64,000 nucleotides of DNA from Adineta steineri. Taxonomy: Eukaryota; Rotifera; Eurotatoria; Adinetida; Adinetidae. Within the stretch, counting starts at the first letter, position 1, and every line of letters starts with the position of its first letter. The position numbers were made by a program, and so were the translations under genes. The notes beneath the pieces were generated by a model. That model did not search any database and was not told the origin of the DNA. It saw only the letters and a program-made list of their open reading frames with translations. The stretch is taken from assembly GCA_905250115.1 (NCBI GenBank), contig CAJNOI010000004.1, positions 968,621 to 1,032,620 of the forward strand, in the 5' to 3' direction. Shown in pieces: positions 1 through 11,019 of the stretch.

Positions 1-175
1 ATAAAACCAGTTTTCTAAATATGATAAAATAATTGATAGGAACAAAAGAAGAAAACAAAAATCTTTTCTATCTTTGCTCTTTAAAAATTGGGTGCATTAA
101 AAATTAAAACTATTTTATATTTTTTGTTAAAAGAATTGTTTGATTTTCTTATGTTTTTTGTATTGACATATTTAG

Positions 176-1466
176 ATTGAATTTTTTACACGTGGAGATA
201 TACCAACCTATGTTGTTGATAGTGAAGAAGGTGTTTTATTCGTTCATTATCCTGATGGAAGAAGTACAGGTGATGCTTTTGTTATGGTTAAAACAGAAAA
301 TGAAGCAGCACAAGCATTACTTAAACATAAAGATATTATGGGTACACGATATATTGAACTTTTTCGTAGTACAACAGCTGAAGTACAACAGGTTAATTTC
401 ATTTTATTTTTAATGTCAATAGATTACAAAAATAATAACGTGATTTGTGTTAGGTATTTCGTCGAAGTCAAGATCCAAAAAATTTTCAAACATCATTAAA
501 AGATATTCCATTTGCACCATTACCAATTTTACCACCAGAAATGTTAACAGGTGGAAATAAAAAAGATTGTATTCGTGTTCGTAATTTACCTGTTGAATGT
601 GGTATTGAACAAATACTTGAATTTCTTGGAGTTCATTCACAACATATTGTAAGAAACATTTTTATTTTTATACAGGAAAATATTTTATTATTCTTTTTCT
701 CTTAGGTAGCGCAAGGTGTTCATATGGTCTATAATGCACATGTATGTTATTAGAAAGAAAAAGAATTTGATTGAAATTAATATTCTATTATATATATATA
801 GGGTCAACCATCTGGTGAAGCATTCATACAAATGGATTCTGAAGCAGCTTCATATAATGCAGCAACACATAAAAATAATAAATATATGTTTTTTAATGGT
901 AAAAAAAAGTATATTGAAATACTTCAATGCTCAGGTGAAGATATGAATCATATTCTACTTGGTCTTGTTCCATCAAATTTAATACCACAGAATATTCAAC
1001 GTCAACCAATGTATTCTCCTCATCGAGGTAAAGTGACTACCATTGTTTTCGAATCAAAAATTATTAATTATTAATATTTCATTTTAGCTCAATCTCTTGT
1101 ACCAATATCTACGCTTCAACAACAAATGCTTCCACCATCAATGCCTATTTCACTTGCTACTTCATCTCAACAAACAAATATATCTAATGGTTCTCTTTCA
1201 TCTGCACAATCATCAACTTCATCTGCTTCAACAGTGAACGGTCAAATGACAACAGCTGCTATGAATGGACTTCATCCGAATGCAACTTATTATCCAATGC
1301 AAGTTTTTTATTATCCAACACCACCTATATCTCCATCGATCTATTTACAAGCTGGACATATGCATCCAGGACCTGTTACACTTGTATTGAGAGGTAAATT
1401 ATAATATTAATTTTTTTTTAACACTAAATTTGTATTTTTCTCCTAGGAGACAATGGTCAATATTAA
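176..1466 (+). CDS. ESRP/fusilli-type RNA-binding splicing regulator, 3' part
   Basis: The 5' part lies left of the window. Visible exons are 176-391, 454-648, 706-741, 802-1027, 1088-1393 and 1447-1466 (stop TAA), and all junctions keep phase. The product closely follows the second half of animal epithelial splicing regulatory proteins. A quasi-RRM contains [15 protein letters not shown] and ends in [15 protein letters not shown], a linker leads to [18 protein letters not shown] opening the next RRM, and this closes with [10 protein letters not shown] and [12 protein letters not shown] Ser/Thr/Gln-rich and Tyr/Pro-rich tail ends shortly after [13 protein letters not shown] proteins bind GU-rich pre-mRNA in the nucleus and control alternative exons, in vertebrates in epithelia. 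The last coding exon adds only a few residues (DNGQY), so the tail is short. Family assignment is firm; orthology between ESRP1 and ESRP2 cannot be resolved and is probably not meaningful here. Confidence 0.9.
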
Positions 1467-2669
1467 TGAAAATATATATATACTACAAAATAATTTCACC
1501 AAGTGGTCTTTCGTCTTAATTTTTATTCCAGAGACAATGCAGTGAAAAATTTTTTGTTTTCTCTTTGTCTATGCAAGTTAAAATGTACTTTCCTTTATGA
1601 AAAAAAAAATAATTATATAAACTTCATTTTTTTAAAAATCGGCAGTGATTCATCTGTTATTGTGTTTCATTTTTGTTCTTTATTTCACATCTTTATCACT
1701 ATTATGCATCTTCCATTGTACTGTCGTTTTTGTTTTTGTTCCAATTTTACATTCTTTAAATTATTAACAATAATGTTTCAGTTTTTCTTCTTATAAATAT
1801 TAAAATTTTCTTGAATTTGATGACAGTTTTAATTCAAATTTTGATGTATAATAATTATATAAATATTCTTGATTGAAATTGTTGCTTTAATCTATTCTTT
1901 TCAAACCTTATTTTGTCAATAGAAGAATTGAATTAGGATAATTCATATGAAAAACTGATCGACTTGCAAATCATTCGATTTTGTCAATCTGTCTTATTTC
2001 AGTATGATAGTTATTACTAAATTCTCTTTCAGAACACTTTTAATACCAAAAGGGTACAAATCAAATGGTCCGTTTTTTATTCAAAATGATCAGTAAAAGC
2101 GACCAGTAGTTTTATTGTGAATTATCAGTAAAAAATTTTAACTGGATGTGGGTGTGGGTGGATAAGAGATGCGCATTCACATCCACAGGCACATCCACAC
2201 CCACACCCTTCTGAAAAGAATCAAATTTAATAGAACAAAGACGAAATACATTATTATCTTCACAACTGATACCATGATATTTTTCTCACTCTTATCTATA
2301 CATTGAATTGAAAAGACAAATGTCGATAATAGTTTTTTAGACTAGTATTCAAAAGATACACAGCTGTAATAAATCTCAATACATACAATACTAAATATTT
2401 TCAATCGATAAAATACAATGAATAATTTTCGAGTCAAAAACGATAAAACTTCGTCATTCATTAAGAATTTATTTCTGAATTATTGCGACCCCTTCGTTTT
2501 ATATAAGCTTGCATCAATTTGACATGTTGTAGTTACTAGCCAATCAGTTGTTTGTAAGCTATCTTGCTCTCTTTTTCGTTCTTCTTAACTGACATGAGAC
2601 AAATAGATACTGATATACATATATATTTATATACACCTCGACTACGTTAGTTGTATTAAAATAAACGAA
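1467..2669. other. Intergenic region between ESRP-like gene and 211-aa gene
   Basis: AT-rich, with no convincing coding exon. It holds the 3' UTR of the upstream gene, an inverted telomere-like motif pair (separate entry) and, just before the next gene, an AT-rich stretch around 2610-2635 that may serve as core promoter. A 97-codon frame at 1503-1796 is Phe/Leu-rich low complexity and is not counted as a gene. Confidence 0.6.
2147..2208. repeat. Inverted pair of TGTGGG telomere-like motifs
   Basis: Two TGTGGG hexamers stand in direct tandem at 2147-2158. A CCCACA hexamer flanked by partial units lies at 2198-2208. The 11-mer gggtgtgggtg (2150-2160) and its exact reverse complement (2198-2208) form a perfect inverted repeat with a 37-bp spacer. 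(TGTGGG)n is the telomere repeat reported for the bdelloid Adineta vaga. Whether this is a relic of telomere addition or chance low complexity is not decided by sequence alone. Confidence 0.6.
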
Positions 2670-3305
2670 ATGGAGGAGAGGTCAAACATGTCTACACCTA
2701 AACCAAATCGAGAAGGAAGACCATTACGTCGACGTGGTGTTTCTTTTAATGTTTTACCACGACGTGAAGAATCACCACCAATACTATCATCACCAAAACC
2801 TATTCTCGTTGATTATGCATCAATTCGTGAACGTAAACAACTTAATTTAAGTGATTTTCTTCATTCCGATAATCCAATAACATTTTTATTATTTACTATT
2901 TGGCATGCTGTATGTTTATTTGGTCAACTTTTTCTATTACCATTTATAATAACTAAATATCTTTATCTTTTAATGTTACAAGTTTATGGTGTACGACGTC
3001 CAACTACATCCACTAGTACAAGTGATCTTTTCTCAATCTCGTCTTCTCAATCATCAACACAACAAAAATCTATTGTTTGGATATTAACATTAATCGATTA
3101 TATTATTATTCAACTGACTAGTTTACCAGAAACTCTAAAACAATTTATTAATTCAATACGTAAACATATCGATGGAACTGTTTCGAAATCATTTCATCTT
3201 ATTGATACATGTACTAGTCATCAAATAACAAAAACTTATTCCATATTTAGAAATATATTTTTTCAAAAAACTACGACTGATTTAGAATTGAAAACAACAA
3301 GATAA
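2670..3305 (+). CDS. Uncharacterised 211-aa membrane-anchored protein
   Basis: Single uninterrupted exon, unusual for this intron-rich window. The N-terminus is basic and proline-rich (PKPNREGRPLRRRGVSF, then several SPKP/ESPP motifs). A hydrophobic segment around residues 69-100 (ITFLLFTIWHAVCLFG, then LPFIITKYLYLLML) could be one long or two closely spaced membrane helices. A Ser/Thr-rich linker follows, then a second moderately hydrophobic helix near residues 131-150. No enzyme or domain family was recognised. Two other in-frame Met residues lie near the start; the first is taken because the reading frame is open from there. An AATAAA at 3356-3361 gives a sensible polyadenylation site. Coding status is supported by codon use like its neighbours; function is unknown. 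Confidence 0.65.
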   Translation: MEERSNMSTPKPNREGRPLRRRGVSFNVLPRREESPPILSSPKPILVDYASIRERKQLNLSDFLHSDNPITFLLFTIWHAVCLFGQLFLLPFIITKYLYLLMLQVYGVRRPTTSTSTSDLFSISSSQSSTQQKSIVWILTLIDYIIIQLTSLPETLKQFINSIRKHIDGTVSKSFHLIDTCTSHQITKTYSIFRNIFFQKTTTDLELKTTR

Positions 3306-3355
3306 CAATGATCTATTTATTTATTTTGTATCATGTATTACTTCACTAAAAACTA

Positions 3356-3361
3356 AATAAA
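3356..3361 (+). terminator. Polyadenylation signal AATAAA
   Basis: The canonical hexamer lies about 50 nt after the stop codon of the 211-aa gene and is followed by a TG-rich stretch (tgtgtgtgtgtgta), a plausible downstream element. Confidence 0.6.
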
Positions 3362-3461
3362 GAACAGTTTTGTTCTTTTTCCGATGCTTTCTATGTGTGT
3401 GTGTGTATGTTCCTTTTGTATCAAAAAGTGATGTATTAAAATAAACTAAAATTTATTTTTC

Positions 3462-4699
3462 TCAGATTGACTGTGTTAATATTTTGTTATGACTAGTAGC
3501 ACTAATAAATAATCGTGCTGAACTCCATTCATTCATTAAATGATCAAGTACTAAAGCACCATCAGAACTAATATTAGTTTTTTCATGAATTTTATATGAA
3601 AAATTGCCTTGTGAACCGAGATAAATTGGCAATAAAGAGATTAATGTTAAATAATCATGTTCAATTAATTTTTTTTGATCGCTTGTTGATAAACCTTTTA
3701 CAGAAGTGATCGGTTTACAGCATAGATGATTTTCATGAACATTATTTTGAGTTATTTCATCTCTATAATATGAATTTTAGAAATTGATACATAGATAGGT
3801 ATATACGTACGAATTTTGTAATTGTGGTATAGAATGGAAATGATCTGGATTAAGAAAAGGACTATGTGTATAAGTTATTTTTTTTAATCGAGATGTTGAG
3901 ATAGTTTTTTTCTTTGATAAAGATGTTTTCCGTTTTGAATTATTCTTTTGTCTATTTGATTTTTTTCTTTTAGAAGTAGCTACAATTAAAAAAAACAATA
4001 TGATAACCTGAAGTTTTTATACATTATATATGAATCAAAATTGTTACATTTAATTTTTTTCGATGATTCGATATTATTGATAATCATTCGACTTGTATTA
4101 TTTGTTGCATTGATATTCTGTTGTTCGGATTTAAATGATGATATTGTTGGTTTCAATGTATCATTCTGATCCGAAGTAAGATGATTAAAATCATATGAGG
4201 AATGTTCACTATTATGTTCAGTTGATGAAGGTCGATTAAAGCTAGTTTGAAATGTATTGGAAAGATCAAAAGGAAGATGATCATCTATAATATTTTCATG
4301 TTTATGTATTACAGATCGAGCTGTAATTGTTGGTACTTTTTGTTTAAATCGTTGAATGAAAGATCTTCGAAATGATTTTTGAATATTATCTGAATGCGGT
4401 GAACTTATTTGTTCAGTATCAAATGAAGTCGAATTATTTCTTTGTTTTTTCTTATCAGCGAATTTATTATTTCGACGCCAAAATGCATTTGATGATTTTG
4501 ATAGCGTTAATTCTTGACGATATTTTATCATTTGTATTGAATTATTTTCACAAAAACATGGTAAAATATCATATGTTTTAGATAAAAATGATATAGCAGT
4601 GATTATAGTACGATTCGAAATAATTCTTTTTAGTTTTGTATCCACTCGCAAACCACCTTCTACACTAGTAATTAATTTATCATTTGAGACTCGCGACAT
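3462..4699 (-). CDS. Uncharacterised basic, Ser/Asn-rich protein, 373 aa
   Basis: Three exons in transcription order: 4699-4048, 3979-3811 and 3762-3462. Splicing at AAAT|GTAACA is chosen because it alone agrees in phase with the next exon. The nearer donors, such as the one giving a 28-bp intron, do not fit. The middle of the protein is strongly basic (KRKKSNRQKNNSKRK), resembling a nuclear localisation signal, and the N-terminal two thirds is mostly disordered Ser/Asn. The C-terminal about 100 residues look more folded (DYLTLISLLPIYLG and LVLDHLMNEWSSARLFI). No known family was recognised. The next gene on the strand (stop at 4875) ends 176 bp upstream of this start, but no splice acceptor is obvious before this ATG. 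Structure confidence is good; function is unknown. Confidence 0.7.
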
Positions 4700-4874
4700 A
4701 AGATCGAATTTACAAAAAAAAAATATATTTAATAGACTTTACCGCGTATTATTATTGACTACAATTGATAAAGAAATAACTTTATTATTATAAAAATAAA
4801 CTTCTATATATATGTATGTTTATGGCAAATATTTCAAAAATAGAAAATAAAAATAAAAACAACAGTTTTATATA

Positions 4875-6146
4875 TCACAGAACAAGTTGTATAAGTTGTA
4901 ATAGCATGTCTTTTGTTAATGATTGAATCTGTTCACTTTGATAAACATCTCGACGATTTTTTTGAATAAATTCTACACATAAACTAATAGCATCATTAAG
5001 AATAATTTTATCTTGTTGATTATCATTTGATGAAGATTGTGAATCAACAAATATATTAACAACATTGGTTTTATTTATTAATTTTTTTAAAATCATAAAT
5101 GCTTCATTATATATTGGACTTAAATAATATTCTTCAGCGTTACGCATTAATTCAAGACATATAGTATAAGGTAATACTGGTTCAATTGTTTCCGTATAAA
5201 TAAAATGAAGTATTTGATAAAATGCTTCATAGGAAATATTTTTGATTCTAATTGGTTGATTATTATCTAATGGATATTCATCGAATAGTTGTTCAAAATA
5301 AATACATCGACTACTTAAAATATTCCGATATGATGGTATTATTTGTTCATCATCAAGTTGAAAAAAGACATCAGCTAGATAATCATTCAGAAGTAATTGT
5401 TTTAAATTAGTAGCTAGTTCTTTATATGATGAACCTCGATGAGATGCATATCCAACTAATTTAATACAGTCAATTTCACACCAACTTCCAGCTGCAGTAC
5501 AATTAACATCAAGACGAATTTGATTGATTTCTCGAGATGATATATTTGAACATGGAACAGTGAATATACGAGCTAAAAAGAAATTAATATTAAAGGTTTT
5601 TTTTGCTTCATATTACATACAATGAGCTTCAGTATGTGGAGACGGAGTTTCCCAAACAGTTATCCAGTCATTATCATTACCTAATGTTTTTATTTAAAAA
5701 TATATATATATATTATTTGAGTTCAAAAGATTTACCATTTCTTGCAGATACTTTAACAACAGCACCTGGATTATACGTTTCATATATATCAATTTGATCT
5801 GGAAAAACTGCTCGTTCAAATTCAACTATAATATATTCATCAGCTGCTCGATGACCCTGTGCCCATGCACCATTTAAATCTCCTATTTATTCAAAATTGA
5901 TATATATATATATATATAGCAAAAATAAATATATAAAATATTTACCATATCGAGGATAGACTTTTGGTGGTCCAATAATTTGATTTGCAGACCAAGTATT
6001 ATCATTATATTGAGATGAATATTGTATAACACGTGATACCCCTTTAATAATTAATTATTTATAAGAAAATAAATAAAATATTATTTAATCTTACATTGTT
6101 CATCACGTTTCCACGTTTGTAGCGTATCATTATTTGATTCTGTCAT
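4875..6146 (-). CDS. FBXL4-like beta-sandwich / BTB (POZ) domain protein, 350 aa
   Basis: Five exons in transcription order: 6146-6095, 6041-5946, 5882-5736, 5680-5621 and 5572-4875, all in phase. The N-terminal half (to about residue 150) matches the conserved N-terminal region of FBXL4: SRVIQYSSQYNDNTWSANQI, IGPPKVYPRYGD, a DEYIIVEFERAVFPDQIDIY strand, the hallmark ETYNPGAVVKV, then WITVWE and INQIRLDVN before EIDCIKLVG. The second half is a BTB domain (DVFFQLDDEQIIPSYRNILS, then FEQLF and a FYQILHFIYTE segment) with a short BACK-like tail. BTB proteins usually act as Cullin-3 substrate adaptors, so the F-box and LRRs of FBXL4 seem replaced by a different E3-adaptor module. Domain calls are secure; the E3 role is inferred. 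Confidence 0.85.
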
Positions 6147-6670
6147 TCGTATTTTGTGTAAAATAGAATATTTAACGGTTATGTTATGTTTTAGTATGTG
6201 AACGGTGTAAATGTGCTGACTAACTGTAAAAGGGAAAGAAATACAATGCTTTCTTCAGCGGAAAAAGGGTTTTCTTTTTTTTTTTCTTTTTCGTTCTTAA
6301 ATTGCCGTCGACGACCTGATTTTATTTTTTTAACATTAATTTATTTTGTTATTGCACAATCAAATATATTTCATCATGTTATTTATTATTATCATCATTT
6401 TTTTTCCACGTTTTCTTTCCTTAGAAAAAGATAAGACATACAAAAATTATCGACCATGAGTTCGATTAGTAACACTTGTTAGAAGAAATATATATATTTA
6501 TTATTTTCTTTAAATATTAGATGTCACTCATTACAAGTCGCTAGATATAGAAGAAAATCTATGATTGCTGGATGATAAGAACCGGTTAGAGAGGATGATG
6601 AAATAGAGAATGAAGAAATCACTTATAAGAAATCGTCATCTTACATTTATCAGTTTTTAGAAGTCGAAAT
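6147..6670. promoter_or_regulatory. Divergent intergenic region, BTB gene / FARSA
   Basis: Head-to-head spacer of 524 bp between the minus-strand BTB gene and the plus-strand synthetase gene. No coding exon was seen; the 78-codon frame at 6198-6434 is low-complexity Phe/Tyr. A pyrimidine tract ending cagtttttag at 6660 sits 10 nt before the synthetase ATG and looks like a 3' splice site, so part of the region is probably outron or 5' UTR intron. Promoters for both genes must lie here, but no specific element can be named. Confidence 0.5.
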
Positions 6671-8994
6671 ATGAATAATCAAAAAGAAAATACTGCATCT
6701 GCATGTTCATCAACCACGCAGGTAAATTATTAAATTTATTTATAAAGAAAATAAACAATTAAATATGTATTTGTTTGTTTTTTTTTAAAACATTTGTAGA
6801 AGCCAACATCCTCTTCTTTACAAACTGATATTCTTTCTTATTTGAGTACACATGATGAATTAAATACATGGACATACGCAAATGAACATAAGATCGATCA
6901 TCAACTTGTCATTGGTACTATTCGTAGTATTCAATCGATTGGTGATGTAAGTAAAATTCGAAAATTTTTATTTATGAAATTTATATTATTTTGATTTTTA
7001 TATAGATCATTAAAATTGAACAACATACAAATCGATCAATAGCACCTAGTGATGAAGGAAAATTATTACTTCAGAATGGTAGTTATGAATATAATTTATT
7101 TCAAGCTATTCCTGCAGACAAAGGCATTGAACAACCAGAACTTATGGTAAAATTTTTCGTTTGTTCTACTTATTAAAATTTGAGAAAAAATAGTTTAATA
7201 GTCTAATGATAATAATTGTTAAGTTCGAATCTACATTCGATCATTCGTCTAAAATCTAATCGTTTGATTTTCATTTTAGAAATTTCCAAATGCTACTATT
7301 GGTTTTGCTAAAGCAATGTCTAGTGGTTGGTTACAAGTTGATAAATCATCTAAACCAGCTATCGTTAAACGAAAGGTAAACGAGATTTGATGTGGATGAT
7401 GAGACTTTATATAATTGATTTTCTGTGATTCATCAGGATTTATATCTTGATGCGGTTATCTGACACATCTTAACTCGTTTATACATATATTTATATGTAT
7501 TTTTTTTTGTTTCCCTAGGTCGAGAATGTTCATGATGAAGTACAAAATTTACTCAAACGTATTCAATCATTAGAATTACAAGATGCCAGTGTCAAAGAAG
7601 TAGTTGAATTGAAAAAAAGAAAATTAGTTGAAGATGTGTAAGACAAATCTTTTATTTTGATTATTATATTTTATTATTTTTGTTAGGATTGTTAATTATT
7701 TTATTGTAACAAAATCATCGGAGTTTTCTACAAACATAGCAAAAGGTGAAGCTGAATTAACTGCTGAAATGTTACAAACGTAATATACATAAATTTTCAA
7801 AAGCAATAACAAAATCATATTTCAATTTAAAATTTGATTATCTTTTAGTGGTTCATGGAAAACATTAAATTTTAAACAATATAATTTCAATGCTAAAGGA
7901 ATGATGCCATCGCATGGTTGTTTACATCCATTATTAAAAGTTCGAACTGAATATCGACAAATCTTTCTTGAAATGGGGTATAAATAATTGATATAACAAG
8001 TGAAAATCGAATATATATATCTATATATTATTTCATTTAGTTTCACAGAAATGCCAACAAATAATTATGTTGAAAATAGTTTCTGGAATTTCGATGCACT
8101 TTTTACTCCACAGAAACATCCAGCTCGTGATGTACAAGATACATTTTTCTTATCTGATCCAGCTGTAACAACAACATTTCCTGAAGATTATCTTGAAAAA
8201 ATCAAAAAAGTTCATTCAACTGGTGCATTTGGTTCAATTGGTTATCAATATGAATGGGCACGTGAAGAAGCACAAAAGAATGTCTTTCGAACACACACAA
8301 CGGCTGTTAGTACACGAATGCTTTACAAATTAGCACAAGAAGTATATTTAAAAAATTCATAATACAAAAAAAATATGACAAAAATTTCGTTTTTTAGAAA
8401 ATATTCAAACCAGTGAAATATTTTTCAATAGATAAAGTTTTTCGAAATGAAAATCTTGATGCAACACATTTAGCTGAATTTCATCAAATCGAAGGTTTAG
8501 TTGCTGATTATAATTTAACATTAGGTGATTTAATTGGTATTCTCTATGAATTCTTTCGTAAACTTGGTATGACAAAACTTCGTTTCAAACCAGCTTATAA
8601 TCCATATACTGAACCATCAATGGAAATTTTCAGTTATCATGAAGGTATGGGAAAAAAAAGTTTTGTTTAAAATGAAATTAATCTGGAATGAAATTTTTAG
8701 GTTTACAAAGATGGATTGAAGTTGGAAATTCAGGAATGTTTAGACCTGAAATGTTACTTCCAATGGGTTTTTCAGAAGATATTTCAGTTATTGCTTGGGG
8801 TCTTTCACTTGAACGGTAAACATTTTGATTAATATCTATGTCCTTGTTCATGTTATTTTTTTTCTATTTAAAGACCAACAATGATTCTTTATGGTATTGA
8901 TAATATTCGAGATTTAATTGGACCAAAAGTTGATTTGGAAATGTGTCGACAAAATCCTATTTGTCGTGTTATTCCAGCAAAAATTGAAGAGTGA
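6671..8994 (+). CDS. FARSA: Phenylalanine--tRNA ligase alpha subunit (cytosolic)
   Basis: Eleven exons (6671-6721, 6800-6946, 7006-7146, 7280-7375, 7519-7637, 7687-7779, 7849-7977, 8041-8341, 8398-8644, 8701-8815, 8874-8994), all in phase, give about 519 aa (human FARSA 508). The N-terminal winged-helix region is followed by the class II catalytic domain. [13 protein letters not shown] and [17 protein letters not shown] lead into motif 1, [20 protein letters not shown] is motif 2, and [20 protein letters not shown] carries the motif 3 arginine. The enzyme charges tRNA-Phe as an alpha2-beta2 tetramer with FARSB in the cytosol. FRG1 follows on the same strand after only 122 bp. A splice-acceptor-like tract ends 10 nt before the ATG. 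Identification is essentially certain. Confidence 0.97.
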
Positions 8995-9116
8995 AAACAG
9001 TTTTTGATATTTATATCATTTTATTGTTAAAAAATTTTAACGTTTCTCTTTTTTTCTTTTCAATTGCCTTGTGCGTAAAGGGAAAAAAATCAACACCTTA
9101 TATTTTTTGTTTTCAG

Positions 9117-10025
9117 ATGTATGCAGTTCGTGGAGGAAAACTTAGTTTAAAAGGTGTCGATGATCGTTCAAAGAAAAGAAAAAAACATTCATCATCATCA
9201 TCCTCAAAAAAACAAAAACCACTAAATGATAATGAAGAAGATGATGGCGAACAAGATTATGTTCAGTAAGTATTTTCTTTTTGTTTATATCTTGACAATC
9301 GATTATTTTTCATCTTAGACATGGTAGTTGGTGGAAAGTATCGAAATTTCATGAAATCACTGGAAATGTTGCTATTGAATTCGGTACAAATAGTTATGCT
9401 CATTCATTAGATAATGGTTTGTTTTGTGTTGGTCCAACACGACCATTTGGTGAAGGTCCTGAACAAGAACAAATTTTAACAGCTATTCGTATATCAGATA
9501 ATAAAGTTGCATTCAAATCTGGTTTTGGAAAATATTTAGCAATTAATAAAAATGGTTTAGTTATTGGTCGTTCAGGTATGCAAATATTATAATAGAAAGA
9601 TTAAGATTTTAATTTTGTTTTATATAGATGCTATTGGAATGCGTGAACATTTTGAACCTGTATTTGAAAATGGAAACTTAGCTTTATCAGCATGTAATGA
9701 TAAATTTATTCGTTTTAATGATGAAGGTGATCTTGTTGCAATGGATGATGGTGCAACCGAAGCAAATTTTATACAAATACGTTCAAATTCGAAACGTATA
9801 CTTGAGAAAGATCAACGTCAAAAAGAATTACCAGCTGAAGAACAAGGTTCAATTCGGGAAACAGAATTAAATTATGTTAAAAAATTTCAAAAATTTCAAG
9901 ATAAAAAATTACGAATTAATCAAGGAGATGTTAACGAATTAGTTGAAGCAAAGAAAACTGGTACATTACATGAAGCATTACTTGATAGACGTGAACAAAT
10001 GAAAGCTGATCGTTATTGTAAATAA
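9117..10025 (+). CDS. FRG1: FRG1 homologue (actin-binding, pre-mRNA-associated nuclear protein)
   Basis: Three exons, 9117-9265, 9319-9575 and 9628-10025, encode 267 aa (human 258). Conserved landmarks in order: KLSLKG near the start, a Lys/Ser-rich NLS-like stretch, GSWWKVSKFHEITG, AIEFGTN then HSLDNGLFCVG, the fascin-like beta-trefoil with SGFGKYLAINKNGLVIGRSD, AIGMREHFEPVFENG, and a conserved C-terminus ELNYVKKFQKFQDKKL to DRREQMKADRYCK. FRG1 localises to nucleoli, Cajal bodies and speckles, bundles actin and affects splicing. The ATG is immediately preceded by ttttgttttcag, so I start here rather than at the in-frame upstream ATG at 8991, which overlaps the stop of the preceding gene. The 122-bp gap to FARSA suggests co-transcription. 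An AATAAA lies at about 10077. Confidence 0.95.
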
Positions 10026-11019
10026 ATAAAACATTCAAATACATATATGTATTGTAGCAATTTTCTGTCTTGAACGAATAAATTTTACCGCTACAGAATA
10101 TATATATCAATTTTAAGATAGTCTAAAGACTCGCTCAGCTCTTTCTCGTAGAAATCCATTTTCCTCACATTTACTGGAACAACAAATGAAAACCGTAAAA
10201 AATTGATTATCGATATTTTTTTGACCTCTCACCCACCCCCTACCATGGTCACCCAACAGACCTCAGATGCGAAGTCTACGCATCGACAAACCTCTAGAAA
10301 TGTCTTTTCCAGAAAATTGATTTTCAATGTTTTTTTGACCCTGCGGACACACAAGCAAGCAAGCAAACAATTTATGTCTACTGGACTCTTCTCTACGAGA
10401 AAGAGAATTAAACAAAACAGAAATCAGATTTGAATTCTTCGACCCCGATTACCTTTTGTTTTAACATGATTATTCGATCAATGGATGAAGTGCGGACATA
10501 CAAGCAAGCAAACAATTTATCTCTCTGCGAGATTCTTCTCTACGAGAAAGAGAATAAGATCTACTTGAAATCGAAGCTTTTTTCAATAATAAATGTATAA
10601 GAAGAAAATTGTTTAGTGTTTGTGTCTTCTGGTAATCGACCGAAAAGAGTGAATAACACATGATTTATTTTTTTTTGTAATCGAAAACAGAGAAAGAAAC
10701 AAATTCAGATCAAATGAATACACGCATACATACAATCGCATCAACATATCTGATATATGTTTCGTTTCTAGAAAGAATATCCTTATTTGTGATAGTCATA
10801 ATAAACACATACAAGAGCAACAAAGAACAGAAAAACGAAAAAAGAAAAATAATAATCTTAAACAATGTGTTTTCGTTTGAACCTTTGTTTTCTCTAATCG
10901 TTCAGTAAAACTAAACGGAAAATATCATAAATTAAAAAACAAATGATATAGATAATAACAACAATAGCTTTTTTAATAGAACTAAAACAAGAGGATTAAT
11001 ACAATAGAATATTCATATT
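10026..11019. other. Intergenic region with diverged direct and inverted repeats
   Basis: Convergent spacer between FRG1 and CMTR1. It contains two copies of a roughly 65-70 bp unit, a pair of TTTTTTTGACC units and an inverted copy of ctctttctcgtag (see repeat entry). No exon was recognised. Small open frames here (76, 63 and 64 codons) show no conserved features. Confidence 0.6.
10342..10556. repeat. Direct repeat, two copies of a ~65-70 bp unit
   Basis: Copy A (10342-10410) and copy B (10491-10556) share tgcggacaca/tgcggacata, caagcaagcaaacaattta and ttctctacgagaaagagaat, offset by about 149 bp. The palindromic partner ctctttctcgtag occurs at 10139-10151. A shorter pair, aattgattatcgatattttt and aattgattttcaatgttttt, each running into ttgacc, starts at 10201 and 10315. 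Together they look like eroded tandem or transposon-derived sequence. Confidence 0.7.

Noticed and set aside
1503..1796. 97-codon open frame after the ESRP-like gene
   Set aside because: Phe/Cys/Leu-rich low complexity in the 3' UTR with no homology or splice signals.
2150..2208. Interpretation of the GT-rich inverted repeat as a transcription terminator hairpin
   Set aside because: Stem-loop terminators are not a feature of eukaryotic Pol II genes; telomere-type motif content is a better description.
3980..4007. 28-bp intron suggested by cag|gttatc in the 373-aa gene
   Set aside because: The phase does not match the next exon; the donor at AAAT|GTAACA gives correct phase and a typical length.
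8991..9116. In-frame upstream extension of FRG1 starting at 8991
   Set aside because: It begins inside the FARSA stop-codon region, encodes non-conserved hydrophobic residues and ends in a consensus acceptor; the FRG1 homology starts right after the ATG at 9117.
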